From NCBI GenBank assembly GCA_020049615.1, contig JAIFKN010000001.1, positions 1 to 15,396 of the forward strand: a stretch of DNA of 15,396 nt, written 5' to 3'. The stretch's first letter is position 1. Each line of letters opens with the position of its first letter. Shown here in pieces: positions 7,299 to 13,900 of the stretch. This DNA is from a bacterium. GTDB lineage: Bacteria; Planctomycetota; UBA11346. Position numbers and translations under genes: made by a program. The notes beneath the pieces were generated by a model, which saw nothing but the letters and a program-made list of their open reading frames with translations, did not search any database and was not told the origin of the DNA.

Positions 7299-8941
7299 GC
7301 TCGGGCCTCGGCGAGCAGGGCCCTGGCCTGGGCGGCGGCCGGGCCGCCGCCGCCGAGCATCTCGGCGAGTTCGCCGACGCGCGCCGCATCGGCCAGGTGC
7401 TCGACCTCGACCGTGGTGCGCGCCGACCCCTGGCGCTTGCGCACCACATAATGGGCGGCGGCGGCGGCGGCGACCTGGGGGGTATGCGTCACAACGAGGA
7501 CGCTACGACCAACGGCAAGTCGGGCAAGTTTCCCGCCGATGGCTGCGCCCAGGCGTCCTCCCACCCCGGTATCGACCTCGTCGAAGACCACCAGGGGGGT
7601 GCCGGAGCGGTTGGCCAGGGCGGCGGCCAGGGCCAGGAGCAGGCGTGAGGTCTCGCCGCCCGAGGCGACCGCCGAGACCGGGCCGCCCGGCATGCCAGGA
7701 TTGGTCCGCACATGCAGTTGCATCGCCACCGTGCCCAGGCTGCTGGCCGGGGCTGGCGACTCGTGCAGCTCGACCTTGGCCTTGGGCATGCCGAGATCGG
7801 CGAGATGGCGGTGGATGTCCTTGGCCAGGGGGGAGAAGGCGCGGCGACGGGCCTCGGCGAGAGCGGCGCCGAGGCGGTCGCGCTCGGCGGTCGCGGCGGC
7901 GAGATCCGCGTCCACCGCCACGCGGCGGCCGTCGAGGCCGTCGAGTTCGGCGATGCGTCCGTCGATCTGGGCCAGGGCGGCGAGCAGGGCGGTCTCGTCG
8001 GAACCGTGCTTGCGCATCAATTCATGGTAGGCGTCGAGGCGGCCGCCGACCGTGGCCAGCTCGCCCGGATCGGCGCTGAGCGACTCGGCGGCAGCTGAGC
8101 ATGCGGCAGAGGCCGACTGCAGCATCTCGACCGCAGCGCTCAGTTGCCCGCCTGCTTCGCGCAGGGCGGGACTGGGTGCGTCGGCGAGCTTGCGCGCCAG
8201 GCGGCCGGCGACGCGGGCGGCAGCACGCTCGTCGTCGGTCAGGACGGCGGTGGCCTCGTCGCACAGGCCGCGCCAGGTCTCGGCCTCGGAGAGCAGGCGG
8301 TGGCGCGCCTCCAGTTCGGCGAACTCGCCGGGCTTGGGCGCCAGGGCGTCGAACTCGCGGCGCTGGAAGCGCAGGAACTCCAGTTCGCGGGCGCTGCCGC
8401 GGTCGCCTTCGGCGAGGCGCAGCCGTTCGCTCTCGAGGTCGAGGGTACGGCGGTGAGCGGCGGCGTAGGCGGCAGCCTGCTCATCCAGCCGGCCGTGGCC
8501 ATCGATGGCGGCAAGCTGCTCGGCCGGCTCGGCGAGCTGCCGGGCTCGGTCCTGGGCATGGATTTCGATCAGCTGTCCGGCCGCAGCGCGCAGGGCGGTG
8601 ACCGTCACCGGCGTATCGTTGATCCAGGCCTGGCTGCGCCCGTCGTTGCGCAGGCGTCGGCGCAGGATGAAGGCGCCGTCGGCGTCGGCGATGCCGCAGG
8701 CCTCGCGGATCAGCACAGCGCGCGGGGCGGCGACGGCGAAGTCGGCGCAGACCTCGCAGGCATCGCCGCGAGGACCGACCAGCTCGGCCGAGGCCCGCCC
8801 GCCAGCGATCAGGTCGAGCGCGTCGAGCAGCAGCGACTTGCCGGCGCCAGTCTCGCCGGTGATGGCGGTCAGTCCCTCGCTGGGGACCAGGCGGGCGCGT
8901 TCAACGATGACGAGGTTGGAGACGGTGAGTTCGCGTAGCAT
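7295..8941 (-). CDS. recN: DNA repair protein RecN
   Basis: A 548-residue SMC-like ATPase of the usual RecN length, acting in recombinational repair of double-strand breaks. It starts MLRELTVSNLVIVERARL, the family N-terminus. I chose the ATG at 8941; the open frame to 8968 would begin inside a strong hairpin. The Walker A loop is GETGAGKS (residues 29-36). The middle is an Ala/Glu/Arg-rich coiled-coil region with LEFLRFQRREFDALAPKPGE, a RecN hallmark. The C-terminal half carries the ABC signature VASGGETSRLLLALAAAL and Walker B VVFDEVDTGVGGRLGAAIG. The stop overlaps the STAS start. No LexA-type box is visible upstream. There is no good Shine-Dalgarno; the only G-run (GGGG) is the end of the hairpin arm. 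Confidence 0.97.
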   Translation of the reverse strand: MLRELTVSNLVIVERARLVPSEGLTAITGETGAGKSLLLDALDLIAGGRASAELVGPRGDACEVCADFAVAAPRAVLIREACGIADADGAFILRRRLRNDGRSQAWINDTPVTVTALRAAAGQLIEIHAQDRARQLAEPAEQLAAIDGHGRLDEQAAAYAAAHRRTLDLESERLRLAEGDRGSARELEFLRFQRREFDALAPKPGEFAELEARHRLLSEAETWRGLCDEATAVLTDDERAAARVAGRLARKLADAPSPALREAGGQLSAAVEMLQSASAACSAAAESLSADPGELATVGGRLDAYHELMRKHGSDETALLAALAQIDGRIAELDGLDGRRVAVDADLAAATAERDRLGAALAEARRRAFSPLAKDIHRHLADLGMPKAKVELHESPAPASSLGTVAMQLHVRTNPGMPGGPVSAVASGGETSRLLLALAAALANRSGTPLVVFDEVDTGVGGRLGAAIGGKLARLAVGRSVLVVTHTPQVAAAAAAHYVVRKRQGSARTTVEVEHLADAARVGELAEMLGGGGPAAAQARALLAEARA

Positions 8942-8952
8942 GCAACGACAGA

Positions 8953-8973
8953 CCCCGGTGCGTGGCACCGGGG
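8953..8973. terminator. Perfect 9-bp hairpin just upstream of recN
   Basis: CCCCGGTGC and GCACCGGGG pair perfectly around a 3-nt loop. The hairpin sits between the end of the TPR gene and recN, with its base 11 nt from the recN ATG. It has no T-tract. It may terminate or pause transcription from the TPR gene, protect an mRNA end, or limit recN translation, since the only G-rich stretch near the recN start lies in its arm. Confidence 0.5.
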
Positions 8974-9019
8974 CGGATCGTGCAGCGTCCGTTGGCGGCG
9001 CCAGTGCCGGCGGACGGAC

Positions 9020-10663
9020 TCAGGGCGCCGGCGTGGAGGCGGGAGCTGCAGCCTCCGCTGCCGCCTTGGCTGCCGCTTCGGCCTTGGCCTTCGCCTCGGA
9101 CTCAGCCTTGGCCTCGGCTTCGGCCCTGGCCTTGGCCTCGGCTTCCGTCTTGGCATCCGCCTCCGCCTTGAGTTTTGCGTCAGCTTCAGCCTTGGCTTTC
9201 GCCTCGGCTTCGGCCTTGGCATCCGCCTCCGCCTTGAGTTTTGCGTCAGCTTCAGCCTTGGCTTTCGCCTCGGCTTCGGCCTTGGCGTCCGCCTCGGCTT
9301 GTGCCTTGGCGGCGGCGGCGGCCTTCTCGGCAGCCTCGGCATCAAGCAGCGCCTGGAGTGAGGCCTTGGCCGCCGCGTGGTTGGCGTCGACGGTCAGAGC
9401 GGCCTGGTAGCGTTCCTTGGCCTGCTCGCGGGTCGGAACGGCCTTGCCCGAGGGCAAGGGCAGTTCGGTCGAGCGGCCCATGGCCACTTCGATGACCTGG
9501 CCGGCGAGCCAGTGGGCCTCGGCATCCTGCGCCTGCAGGCGCAGGGTGATGTCGCATTCCTTGTAGGCGATCGGCAGGTCGGACACATCGCCGGTACGGC
9601 CGCGGTTGAGGTAGGCGGCGGCAATGGCGCGGTGGACGCGAGCATCCTTCGGGGTCAGGTCGATGGCTCGCTTCAGCGCATCGATCGCCTCGTCGTGTCG
9701 GCCCTGCTGGTCGAGGATGCGGCCGAGGGCCAGACGGACGGCGGCGTCATCCGGGCGCATGCGTACGGCGCGGTCGCACTGCAGGCGGGCCTCGTCGAAA
9801 CGTCCGAGCCCGGCCAGGCTGACGCCGAGTACGGCATAGGCCTCGGACAGGGTCGGGTCGATGGCCACGGCGAGCTGGGCCTCGCTGACGGCCTCGGTGT
9901 GCTTGGCCACGTCGGTTCCGGCGGATTCGCTCAGGCAGCGCGCCAGGGCGGCGTGCAGGCCGGCCTTGGTTCCGCCAGGGATCCGGGCGTCGGCCTCGGC
10001 TGCGGGTATGATGGCGCGCAGGACGGCTGCGGCTTCGTCCCAACGTCCCGCATCGATGAGCGAACGTGCGCGCATCTCGCCGACCGAGATGCGGGCCGAG
10101 GCCGGCAGGTCGGCGGTGAGAGCGGCGGCGAAGTGTTCCTCGGCCAGGTCGCGGGCATCTTCGCGGGTGAACGCAATGGCCCGCTCAAGCTGGGCGATGG
10201 CGGAATCGGTGAAGGCGCCCTGCTTCTCCAACGGGCGGATCGCCTGCACATCGAACCAGGGCACGCCATCAATGATCGCGACGATTCGGGCCTCGATCTC
10301 GACCATCTGGTAGCGCTTGAGCAACGACGGCCGGTCCGCGCCGGGCTGGTCCTTGCTCATGTAGAGGGAGACCAGCGGCTTGGCCCGGGCAGCGGGATCC
10401 CACAAGCTGGCGCGTTCATCCCAGACCGCGAAGTTGACATAGCGCTGGGGGTGGAAGTGGCTGCGCTGGCTGTCGTAGACGTTGCTGACCCCGATCCAGA
10501 TCGCGGGAAAGCGCACGGTGATCGACTGGAAGGTGCCCGGCGTGGCGAGCATCTGCTCGATGGTCACTGACTGGACCTTGCGCGTCTCGACAGCCTGGCT
10601 GGTGGCGGCCGGCAGGGCCGGCATGCAGCAAGCGAGGGCGAGCAGCAGTTTGACTGGGCGCAC
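9020..10663 (-). CDS. Secreted/periplasmic TPR protein with Ala/Lys/Glu-rich repeat tail
   Basis: A 547-residue protein. The start is the GTG at 10663, because AAGGAG lies 5 nt before it and the next residues, VRPVKLLLALACCMPALPA, form a signal peptide; the frame is open to 10966 but without these signals. Cys12 and Cys13 do not form a classic lipobox. Residues about 30-150 form a domain I do not recognise by name, with alternating strand-like segments (ITVRFPAIWIGVSNVYD, YVNFAVWDERASLW, VEIEARIVAIIDG). About 155-430 holds TPR units, such as AYAVLGVSLAGLGRFDEARL and VRLALGRILDQQGRHDEAI. From about 440 the chain is an AEADAK/AEAEAK low-complexity helix, probably a rigid charged stalk, built partly on a 66-bp DNA repeat. 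Function unknown; a scaffold at the cell envelope is a guess. Confidence 0.85.
   Translation of the reverse strand: MRPVKLLLALACCMPALPAATSQAVETRKVQSVTIEQMLATPGTFQSITVRFPAIWIGVSNVYDSQRSHFHPQRYVNFAVWDERASLWDPAARAKPLVSLYMSKDQPGADRPSLLKRYQMVEIEARIVAIIDGVPWFDVQAIRPLEKQGAFTDSAIAQLERAIAFTREDARDLAEEHFAAALTADLPASARISVGEMRARSLIDAGRWDEAAAVLRAIIPAAEADARIPGGTKAGLHAALARCLSESAGTDVAKHTEAVSEAQLAVAIDPTLSEAYAVLGVSLAGLGRFDEARLQCDRAVRMRPDDAAVRLALGRILDQQGRHDEAIDALKRAIDLTPKDARVHRAIAAAYLNRGRTGDVSDLPIAYKECDITLRLQAQDAEAHWLAGQVIEVAMGRSTELPLPSGKAVPTREQAKERYQAALTVDANHAAAKASLQALLDAEAAEKAAAAAKAQAEADAKAEAEAKAKAEADAKLKAEADAKAEAEAKAKAEADAKLKAEADAKTEAEAKARAEAEAKAESEAKAKAEAAAKAAAEAAAPASTPAP
9153..9284. repeat. Two identical 66-bp tandem repeats inside the TPR gene
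   Basis: The copies at 9153-9218 and 9219-9284 are identical base for base, followed by a decayed partial copy. Each codes for 22 residues of the Ala/Lys/Asp/Glu tail (pattern AEADAKLKAEADAK plus eight more). Lack of synonymous changes points to a recent duplication or ongoing copy-number change by slippage or recombination. Confidence 0.95.
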
Positions 10664-10668
10664 AGGAA

Positions 10669-10674
10669 CTCCTT
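10669..10674 (-). promoter_or_regulatory. Strong ribosome binding site fixing the GTG start of the TPR gene
   Basis: AAGGAG on the minus strand, 5 nt (TTCCT) before the GTG at 10663. It decides the start against the longer open frame reaching 10966. Confidence 0.85.
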
Positions 10675-10706
10675 CGGCGGGAAGCCGGGGGCGATGAGGT
10701 GATGCC

Positions 10707-10735
10707 GTTATAGAGGCCTTGGATGACCTGCTCAA
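10707..10735 (-). promoter_or_regulatory. Sigma70-type promoter of the TPR gene
   Basis: Minus strand: -35 TTGAGC (10735-10730), a 17-nt spacer, then -10 TATAAC (10712-10707). Each hexamer differs from consensus at one or two positions and the spacing is optimal. Transcription would start near 10700, giving a leader of about 37 nt before the GTG. It may also drive recN, the STAS gene and hrpB by read-through past the hairpin at 8953. Confidence 0.7.
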
Positions 10736-10789
10736 GCACTCGTTCATTGCCCCCTCGGCATCCGGTCGTTCGGTCAGCGCTCCCGGGGT

Positions 10790-10965
10790 CCGGGGCAGCG
10801 CCCCGGCTTGAACGTCCAGCGCGCAGCGCTGGCGCCCGCCGAGCGGCGGTGGGCGGATAAAATGGGCGAAGCCCATCCGCCCACGGTTTTGGAGCTTGCG
10901 ACAAAACCGAGCCGCGACAAAGGCCGGGGGGCAGGCCTTCAGGGCCGTGGGGGCGCCAGCCCCCA
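10790..10965. repeat. Array of seven hairpins between dnaA and the TPR gene
   Basis: Most of the 306-nt gap 10664-10969, outside the TPR promoter, is palindromic. In plus-strand order: CCGGGGC/GCCCCGG (10790-10806), CCAGCGC/GCGCTGG (10816-10832), CCGCC/GGCGG (10836-10849), GTGGGCGGAT/ATCCGCCCAC with an inner GGGC/GCCC (10849-10884), CGGTTTTG/CAAAACCG (10884-10909), AAGGCC/GGCCTT (10920-10939) and TGGGGGC/GCCCCCA (10948-10965). All stems are perfect. The last begins 4 nt past the dnaA stop and could end dnaA transcription, though no T-tract follows. The whole may be a cluster of REP-like elements or a structured RNA. No open frame with coding character is present. Confidence 0.8.
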
Positions 10966-10969
10966 AGCT

Positions 10970-12346
10970 TCAGCGCTTAGCCCGGATGATGAGATCCTCG
11001 ATGAAGCCATCGAGTTCGGGGTTCTGGCCGCGCAGCTTGCGCACCTTGTCGCAGCCGTGCAGGACGCTGGTGTGGTTCTTGATGCCGAAGATCTGGCCGA
11101 TCGCGCCGTAGGTGCCGCCGGTCACGTGGCGCATGACGTACATGGCGACGAAGCGGGCGTCGGCCCGCGGCTGGGTCTTGGAACGGCCATCGAGGTCGGT
11201 CGGCTTCAGGCCGAAGCGGGCGGCGACTTCGCGGCGGACCATGGCCACGGCGTCCTCGCCGCGGTCGCGGCCGATGAGGTCGGCGAGGCACTGGCGGGCG
11301 GCGGCAAGGTCGATACGGCGCTGGAAGCTGCTCGAGAACTGCACCAGGCGGTTCACCGCGCCTTCCAGCATGCGTACGTTGTCGGTGACATGGCCCGCGA
11401 CGTATTCCAGCACCTCGTCGGGCAGTTCGGCGCCCTGCTCGCGGGCGCGGCGGGCGACGATCTCGCGGCGTACCGCGGGGTCGGGCCGGTCGAGGGGGAC
11501 GACCAGGCCGCCGGCGAAGCGCTGCACGAAGCGCTCTTCCAGGTACTGGATATCGCGCGGGCCGGCGTCGGAGGTGATCACCACCTTCTTGCCGTGGTTG
11601 GCGAGGTGCTCGAAGGTGGCGAACAACTCGTCCTTGGTCCGCTCCTTCTGCCCCTTGCTGAGGAAGTGGATGTCGTCGATCAGCAGCAGGTCGGGGTGGC
11701 GCATGCGCACACGGAAGGCGTTGATCGCCGCGCCGCCGCCTTCGCAGGCCTCAATGAAGTCGTTGGTGAACTGCTCGCAGCGGATGTAGAGGACCTTGCT
11801 CTTGGGATAACGCTCCCGGAACGCCGCCGACAGGCCCTGCTCGAGATGGGTCTTGCCCACGCCCGACGGTCCGTGGATGAACACCGGGTTGATCGGATTG
11901 TCGGGCGATTCCAGCAGGCGGCGCACCGCGTCGTAGGCCAGGCGGTTGCACGGACCGACGACGAAATCCTCGAGCAGCTTGGCGGCGCTGCGGCCGTGGC
12001 GCGGGGCCTCGACTGCGGGCTGCTGGGTGGTGCGGGCGAGTTCGCGCTCGTGGGCGCGAACCGCTGCACCGGGGATGCGGCAGCGCAGGCTGGCGGCGTG
12101 CAGGCCGGTGACCTCGGTGAGGGCGGCGCGGATGGCACCGGCGAACTTGCTGTTGAGCTGGTGCGACCAGGTCGGCGTCGGGCACTCCAGCACGAGGACG
12201 TCATCCTCGATGCCGACGAGCTGGACGCGCGGCGAATCCAGCCAGAGACGCACGCCCGGTTCATTGCCGGTCTGCGTGCGCACCAGGGCGACGATCTGGG
12301 GCCAGGCGGTGGCGAGCGGCGTGGATGCGGCGGGTCGGATGGTCAC
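10970..12346 (-). CDS. dnaA: Chromosomal replication initiator protein DnaA
   Basis: A 458-residue protein with all four DnaA regions. Domain I covers about residues 10-90 (ATAWPQIVALV, ending near PTPTWSHQLNSKF). A short linker is followed by the AAA+ domain: Walker A GPSGVGKTH (159-167), Walker B LLLIDD (220-225), Arg-finger motif EERFVQRF (R276) and NVRMLEGAVNRL. Domain IV (about 365-458) ends with YGAIGQIFGIKNHTSVLHGC. The start is a GTG at 12346 with no Shine-Dalgarno and no usable ATG near it. A weak promoter candidate, TTGCCA (12389-12384) and TACAGA (12367-12362) with 16-nt spacing, would leave a leader under 10 nt. None of the usual dnaA neighbours is present. The DNA-contacting Asp of E. 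coli DnaA (RDHTTV) is Asn424 here. Confidence 0.96.
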   Translation of the reverse strand: MTIRPAASTPLATAWPQIVALVRTQTGNEPGVRLWLDSPRVQLVGIEDDVLVLECPTPTWSHQLNSKFAGAIRAALTEVTGLHAASLRCRIPGAAVRAHERELARTTQQPAVEAPRHGRSAAKLLEDFVVGPCNRLAYDAVRRLLESPDNPINPVFIHGPSGVGKTHLEQGLSAAFRERYPKSKVLYIRCEQFTNDFIEACEGGGAAINAFRVRMRHPDLLLIDDIHFLSKGQKERTKDELFATFEHLANHGKKVVITSDAGPRDIQYLEERFVQRFAGGLVVPLDRPDPAVRREIVARRAREQGAELPDEVLEYVAGHVTDNVRMLEGAVNRLVQFSSSFQRRIDLAAARQCLADLIGRDRGEDAVAMVRREVAARFGLKPTDLDGRSKTQPRADARFVAMYVMRHVTGGTYGAIGQIFGIKNHTSVLHGCDKVRKLRGQNPELDGFIEDLIIRAKR

Positions 12347-12431
12347 GGGCGGGGGAGCAGATCTGTAGGAACGGGAACAGGGTTGGCAAGACGGGGCCGG
12401 AACGTGTCTGCACCGACCCCTTGACGCGGCC

Positions 12432-13589
12432 TCAAGCCCGCGCGGTGGACTGCCCCGCGGCGCTCAGGAAGGCGACCACCTGGGCGCGGCTGGGCGACTC
12501 GCCAGTGCGCACGTAGTGGCCGCTGGTGGCGCCACCGATCTGGAGGCAGTGCGCCGGAGCCATGCCTGCGAGCAGGGCGCCGAAGAAGCCGGCGTTGTAG
12601 TGGTCACCGGCGCCGGTGGTGATCTTGGGCTTGGGCTCCCAGAAACCGTCCGAGGCGGCGCTGCCGCCGTTCCACGCCACCGCCGAGCTCTTGACCAGGT
12701 GGCACATCACGCGCGAGAATCCGAAGTGCTTGCGCAGTGCGACGCAGGCTTCACGAGCTGCCTCCCACTCCTGCTGCTGCGACGGGTAGGCGATGCCGAA
12801 CACCGAGCACATCTGCCGGCACTCGTTCTCGTTGAGGCCGAGGACGACGTCGACGTGCTTCTGCACCTCCTGCAGGGCGGCGAGGCCATCCTTGATCTGC
12901 TCATTGGGGCAGCGGTGCGGATCGGCGAGGTCGACGAAGAACAGTGGACGGTCGGAACGCAGGCCAGGCAGGATCTCCTTGGCGAGGCGACGCCACATGT
13001 CGGTCATGCCGGGGGTCTGCGACCAGTTGACCGAGGCGATGCCGGCCGAGCGCCTGAACAGGTCCTTGAGCCCGGCGATGCCGCCGCAGCGGGCCGCGAC
13101 ATGGTCGAAGGTGATCGTCGCCATCGGGTCGCTGAAGTTGAGCATCACCTTGCCGTCTTCGAACTCGAGGGCGCTGGTGACGGCGGCGTTGCCCAGCGAG
13201 ATGGTCTGCTTGGCGCGGGCGGCCAGGGGCTGGAACACCGGATGGATGGCCGGCTCGCCGAGGATGCCGATGGCGGTGACCGCGGCGTCCTGCGCGCACA
13301 GCGCGTTGGCCATGATCGGGCCGTTGCCGCCCAGCTTGGTCACCTTGGTCACTGCGCCGATGCCGGCGCTCTTGCCGGCGGCGGCCAGCACCTTGTTGCC
13401 GAAGTCGGTGATCGTCTTGACCTTGGTGTACTCCTTCGGCGACAGGCGCTTGTCGACCAGGTCGATGATGTCATCGATGAAGCCGTCGAAACCGACCAGG
13501 ATATCAGGCTTGTGGGCTGCGGGAACGGCGGCCAGCGCGGTGGCGGCGGCGGCGCAGAGCTCGTGGTAGGCGCGGCGATCGTCGGACAT
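12432..13589 (-). CDS. PfkB-family carbohydrate kinase
   Basis: A 385-residue ribokinase-type sugar or nucleoside kinase, longer than the typical 300-330. The start is the ATG at 13589 (MSDDRRAYHE), behind GGAG with 5 nt spacing; the open frame to 13637 would run through the leader structure. Early landmarks are DILVGFDGFIDDII (from D29) and KLGGNGPIMANAL (from K85), the glycine-rich substrate lid region. The PfkB signature ITTGAGDHYNAGF holds the catalytic base (GAGD at 326-329). The extra length is mostly in the N-terminal 30 residues and the middle. Substrate is unknown; fructose-, ribose- or aminosugar-type compounds are possible. dnaA follows 85 nt downstream on the same strand. Its leader contains the structured element at 13596-13700, which covers the ribosome binding site. 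Confidence 0.93.
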   Translation of the reverse strand: MSDDRRAYHELCAAAATALAAVPAAHKPDILVGFDGFIDDIIDLVDKRLSPKEYTKVKTITDFGNKVLAAAGKSAGIGAVTKVTKLGGNGPIMANALCAQDAAVTAIGILGEPAIHPVFQPLAARAKQTISLGNAAVTSALEFEDGKVMLNFSDPMATITFDHVAARCGGIAGLKDLFRRSAGIASVNWSQTPGMTDMWRRLAKEILPGLRSDRPLFFVDLADPHRCPNEQIKDGLAALQEVQKHVDVVLGLNENECRQMCSVFGIAYPSQQQEWEAAREACVALRKHFGFSRVMCHLVKSSAVAWNGGSAASDGFWEPKPKITTGAGDHYNAGFFGALLAGMAPAHCLQIGGATSGHYVRTGESPSRAQVVAFLSAAGQSTARA

Positions 13590-13595
13590 GACAGC

Positions 13596-13700
13596 TCCAG
13601 GGGGGATCCCACGGTAGCCCGTCGCCCGCTCGGGCAAGGTCGATGGTTCTGTGAGCGCCCTACGCGACGTCCATCAGACCGATCCGGGCTACCCCCTGGA
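13596..13700 (-). promoter_or_regulatory. Candidate cis-regulatory RNA: three-way junction in the PfkB-kinase leader
   Basis: Read on the minus strand. P1: TCCAGGGGGTAGCCCG (13700-13685) pairs with CGGGCTACC (13621-13613) and CCCCCTGGA (13604-13596), about 16 bp with a bulge of 8-10 nt. P2: GGTCTGATGG (13680-13671) pairs with CCATCGACC (13646-13638), 9 bp with one bulged T and a 24-nt loop. P3: TTGCCC (13637-13632), loop GAGC, GGGCGA (13627-13622), 6 bp including one G-U. Junction lengths are 4, 0 and 0 nt. The P1 3' arm includes three of the four Shine-Dalgarno bases, and the ATG is 6 nt away. The G-U pair is a mismatch in plus-strand RNA. No known riboswitch core was recognised. Could instead be a small inverted-repeat (MITE-like) element. 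Confidence 0.5.
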
Positions 13701-13838
13701 ATCCGGAGTCAGGATCTGCCCGAAGCCCCCGCTGGTGCCATAGTTGTCGCTGTGCCAATCCGCGCCGGCAACCTTGCACAGTGGCGCGTCATATCCGGAC
13801 ATCCGTATCGGTTTATTGAACTACAAGGGGTTGCATCG

Positions 13839-13856
13839 CAGGGAAACCTGTACAAT
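13839..13856 (+). promoter_or_regulatory. Promoter/operator candidate of the MerR-type gene
   Basis: TACAAT (13851-13856) is a good -10 box, placing transcription start near 13863 and a leader of about 38 nt. Directly before it lies the palindrome CAGG-GAAA-CCTG (13839-13850). MerR proteins bind in the -35/-10 spacer, so the position fits autoregulation. The nearest -35-like hexamer, TTGCAT (13831-13836), is only 14 nt away, and no better one is seen. Confidence 0.45.
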
Positions 13857-13900
13857 GGGCTTCGGTTTCTAGCCACACCTGCCCTTCACCGAGGTCCGTC

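Larger units (their letters stand above)
13590..13900. other. Divergent intergenic region between the kinase and MerR-type genes
   Basis: 311 nt without a gene. It holds the kinase leader structure (13596-13700) and the MerR-gene promoter region (13816-13856). The part between, 13701-13815, should contain the kinase promoter; no convincing -35/-10 pair was found there, only a direct repeat of TGGCAC on the minus strand. Confidence 0.7.

Noticed and set aside
8942..9019. LexA-regulated recN promoter
   Set aside because: No CTGT-N8-ACAG or Gram-positive-type SOS box was found in the gap.
9153..9284. Possible CRISPR-like repeats
   Set aside because: The two 66-bp copies are directly adjacent with no spacers and are in frame within a coding sequence.
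8505..9410. A plus-strand frame rich in Ala/Ser/Leu repeats that looks like a low-complexity surface protein
   Set aside because: It is the complement of recN's 5' end and of the Ala/Lys/Glu tail of the TPR gene, which has a promoter, ribosome binding site and signal peptide on the minus strand.
10852..10860. DnaA box and origin beside dnaA
   Set aside because: TTATCCGCC on the minus strand matches 7 of 9 bases of TTATCCACA but is a single site inside a hairpin. A similar weak site lies in the dnaA coding sequence. There is no cluster and no AT-rich unwinding region.
10808..12424. A 538-codon plus-strand open frame antisense to dnaA
   Set aside because: It is the reverse shadow of dnaA: the opposite strand encodes all four DnaA regions, while this reading has no recognisable domain. 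Similar long shadows lie opposite hrpB (4272-5735), the FAD oxidoreductase (2233-3405) and the kinase (12516-13904), as expected in GC-rich DNA.
13701..13800. Sigma54 promoter for the kinase gene, suggested by the minus-strand TGGCAC repeats
   Set aside because: Neither TGGCAC is followed at the right distance by TTGCA, and no clear sigma70 pair was found either, so no promoter is called.
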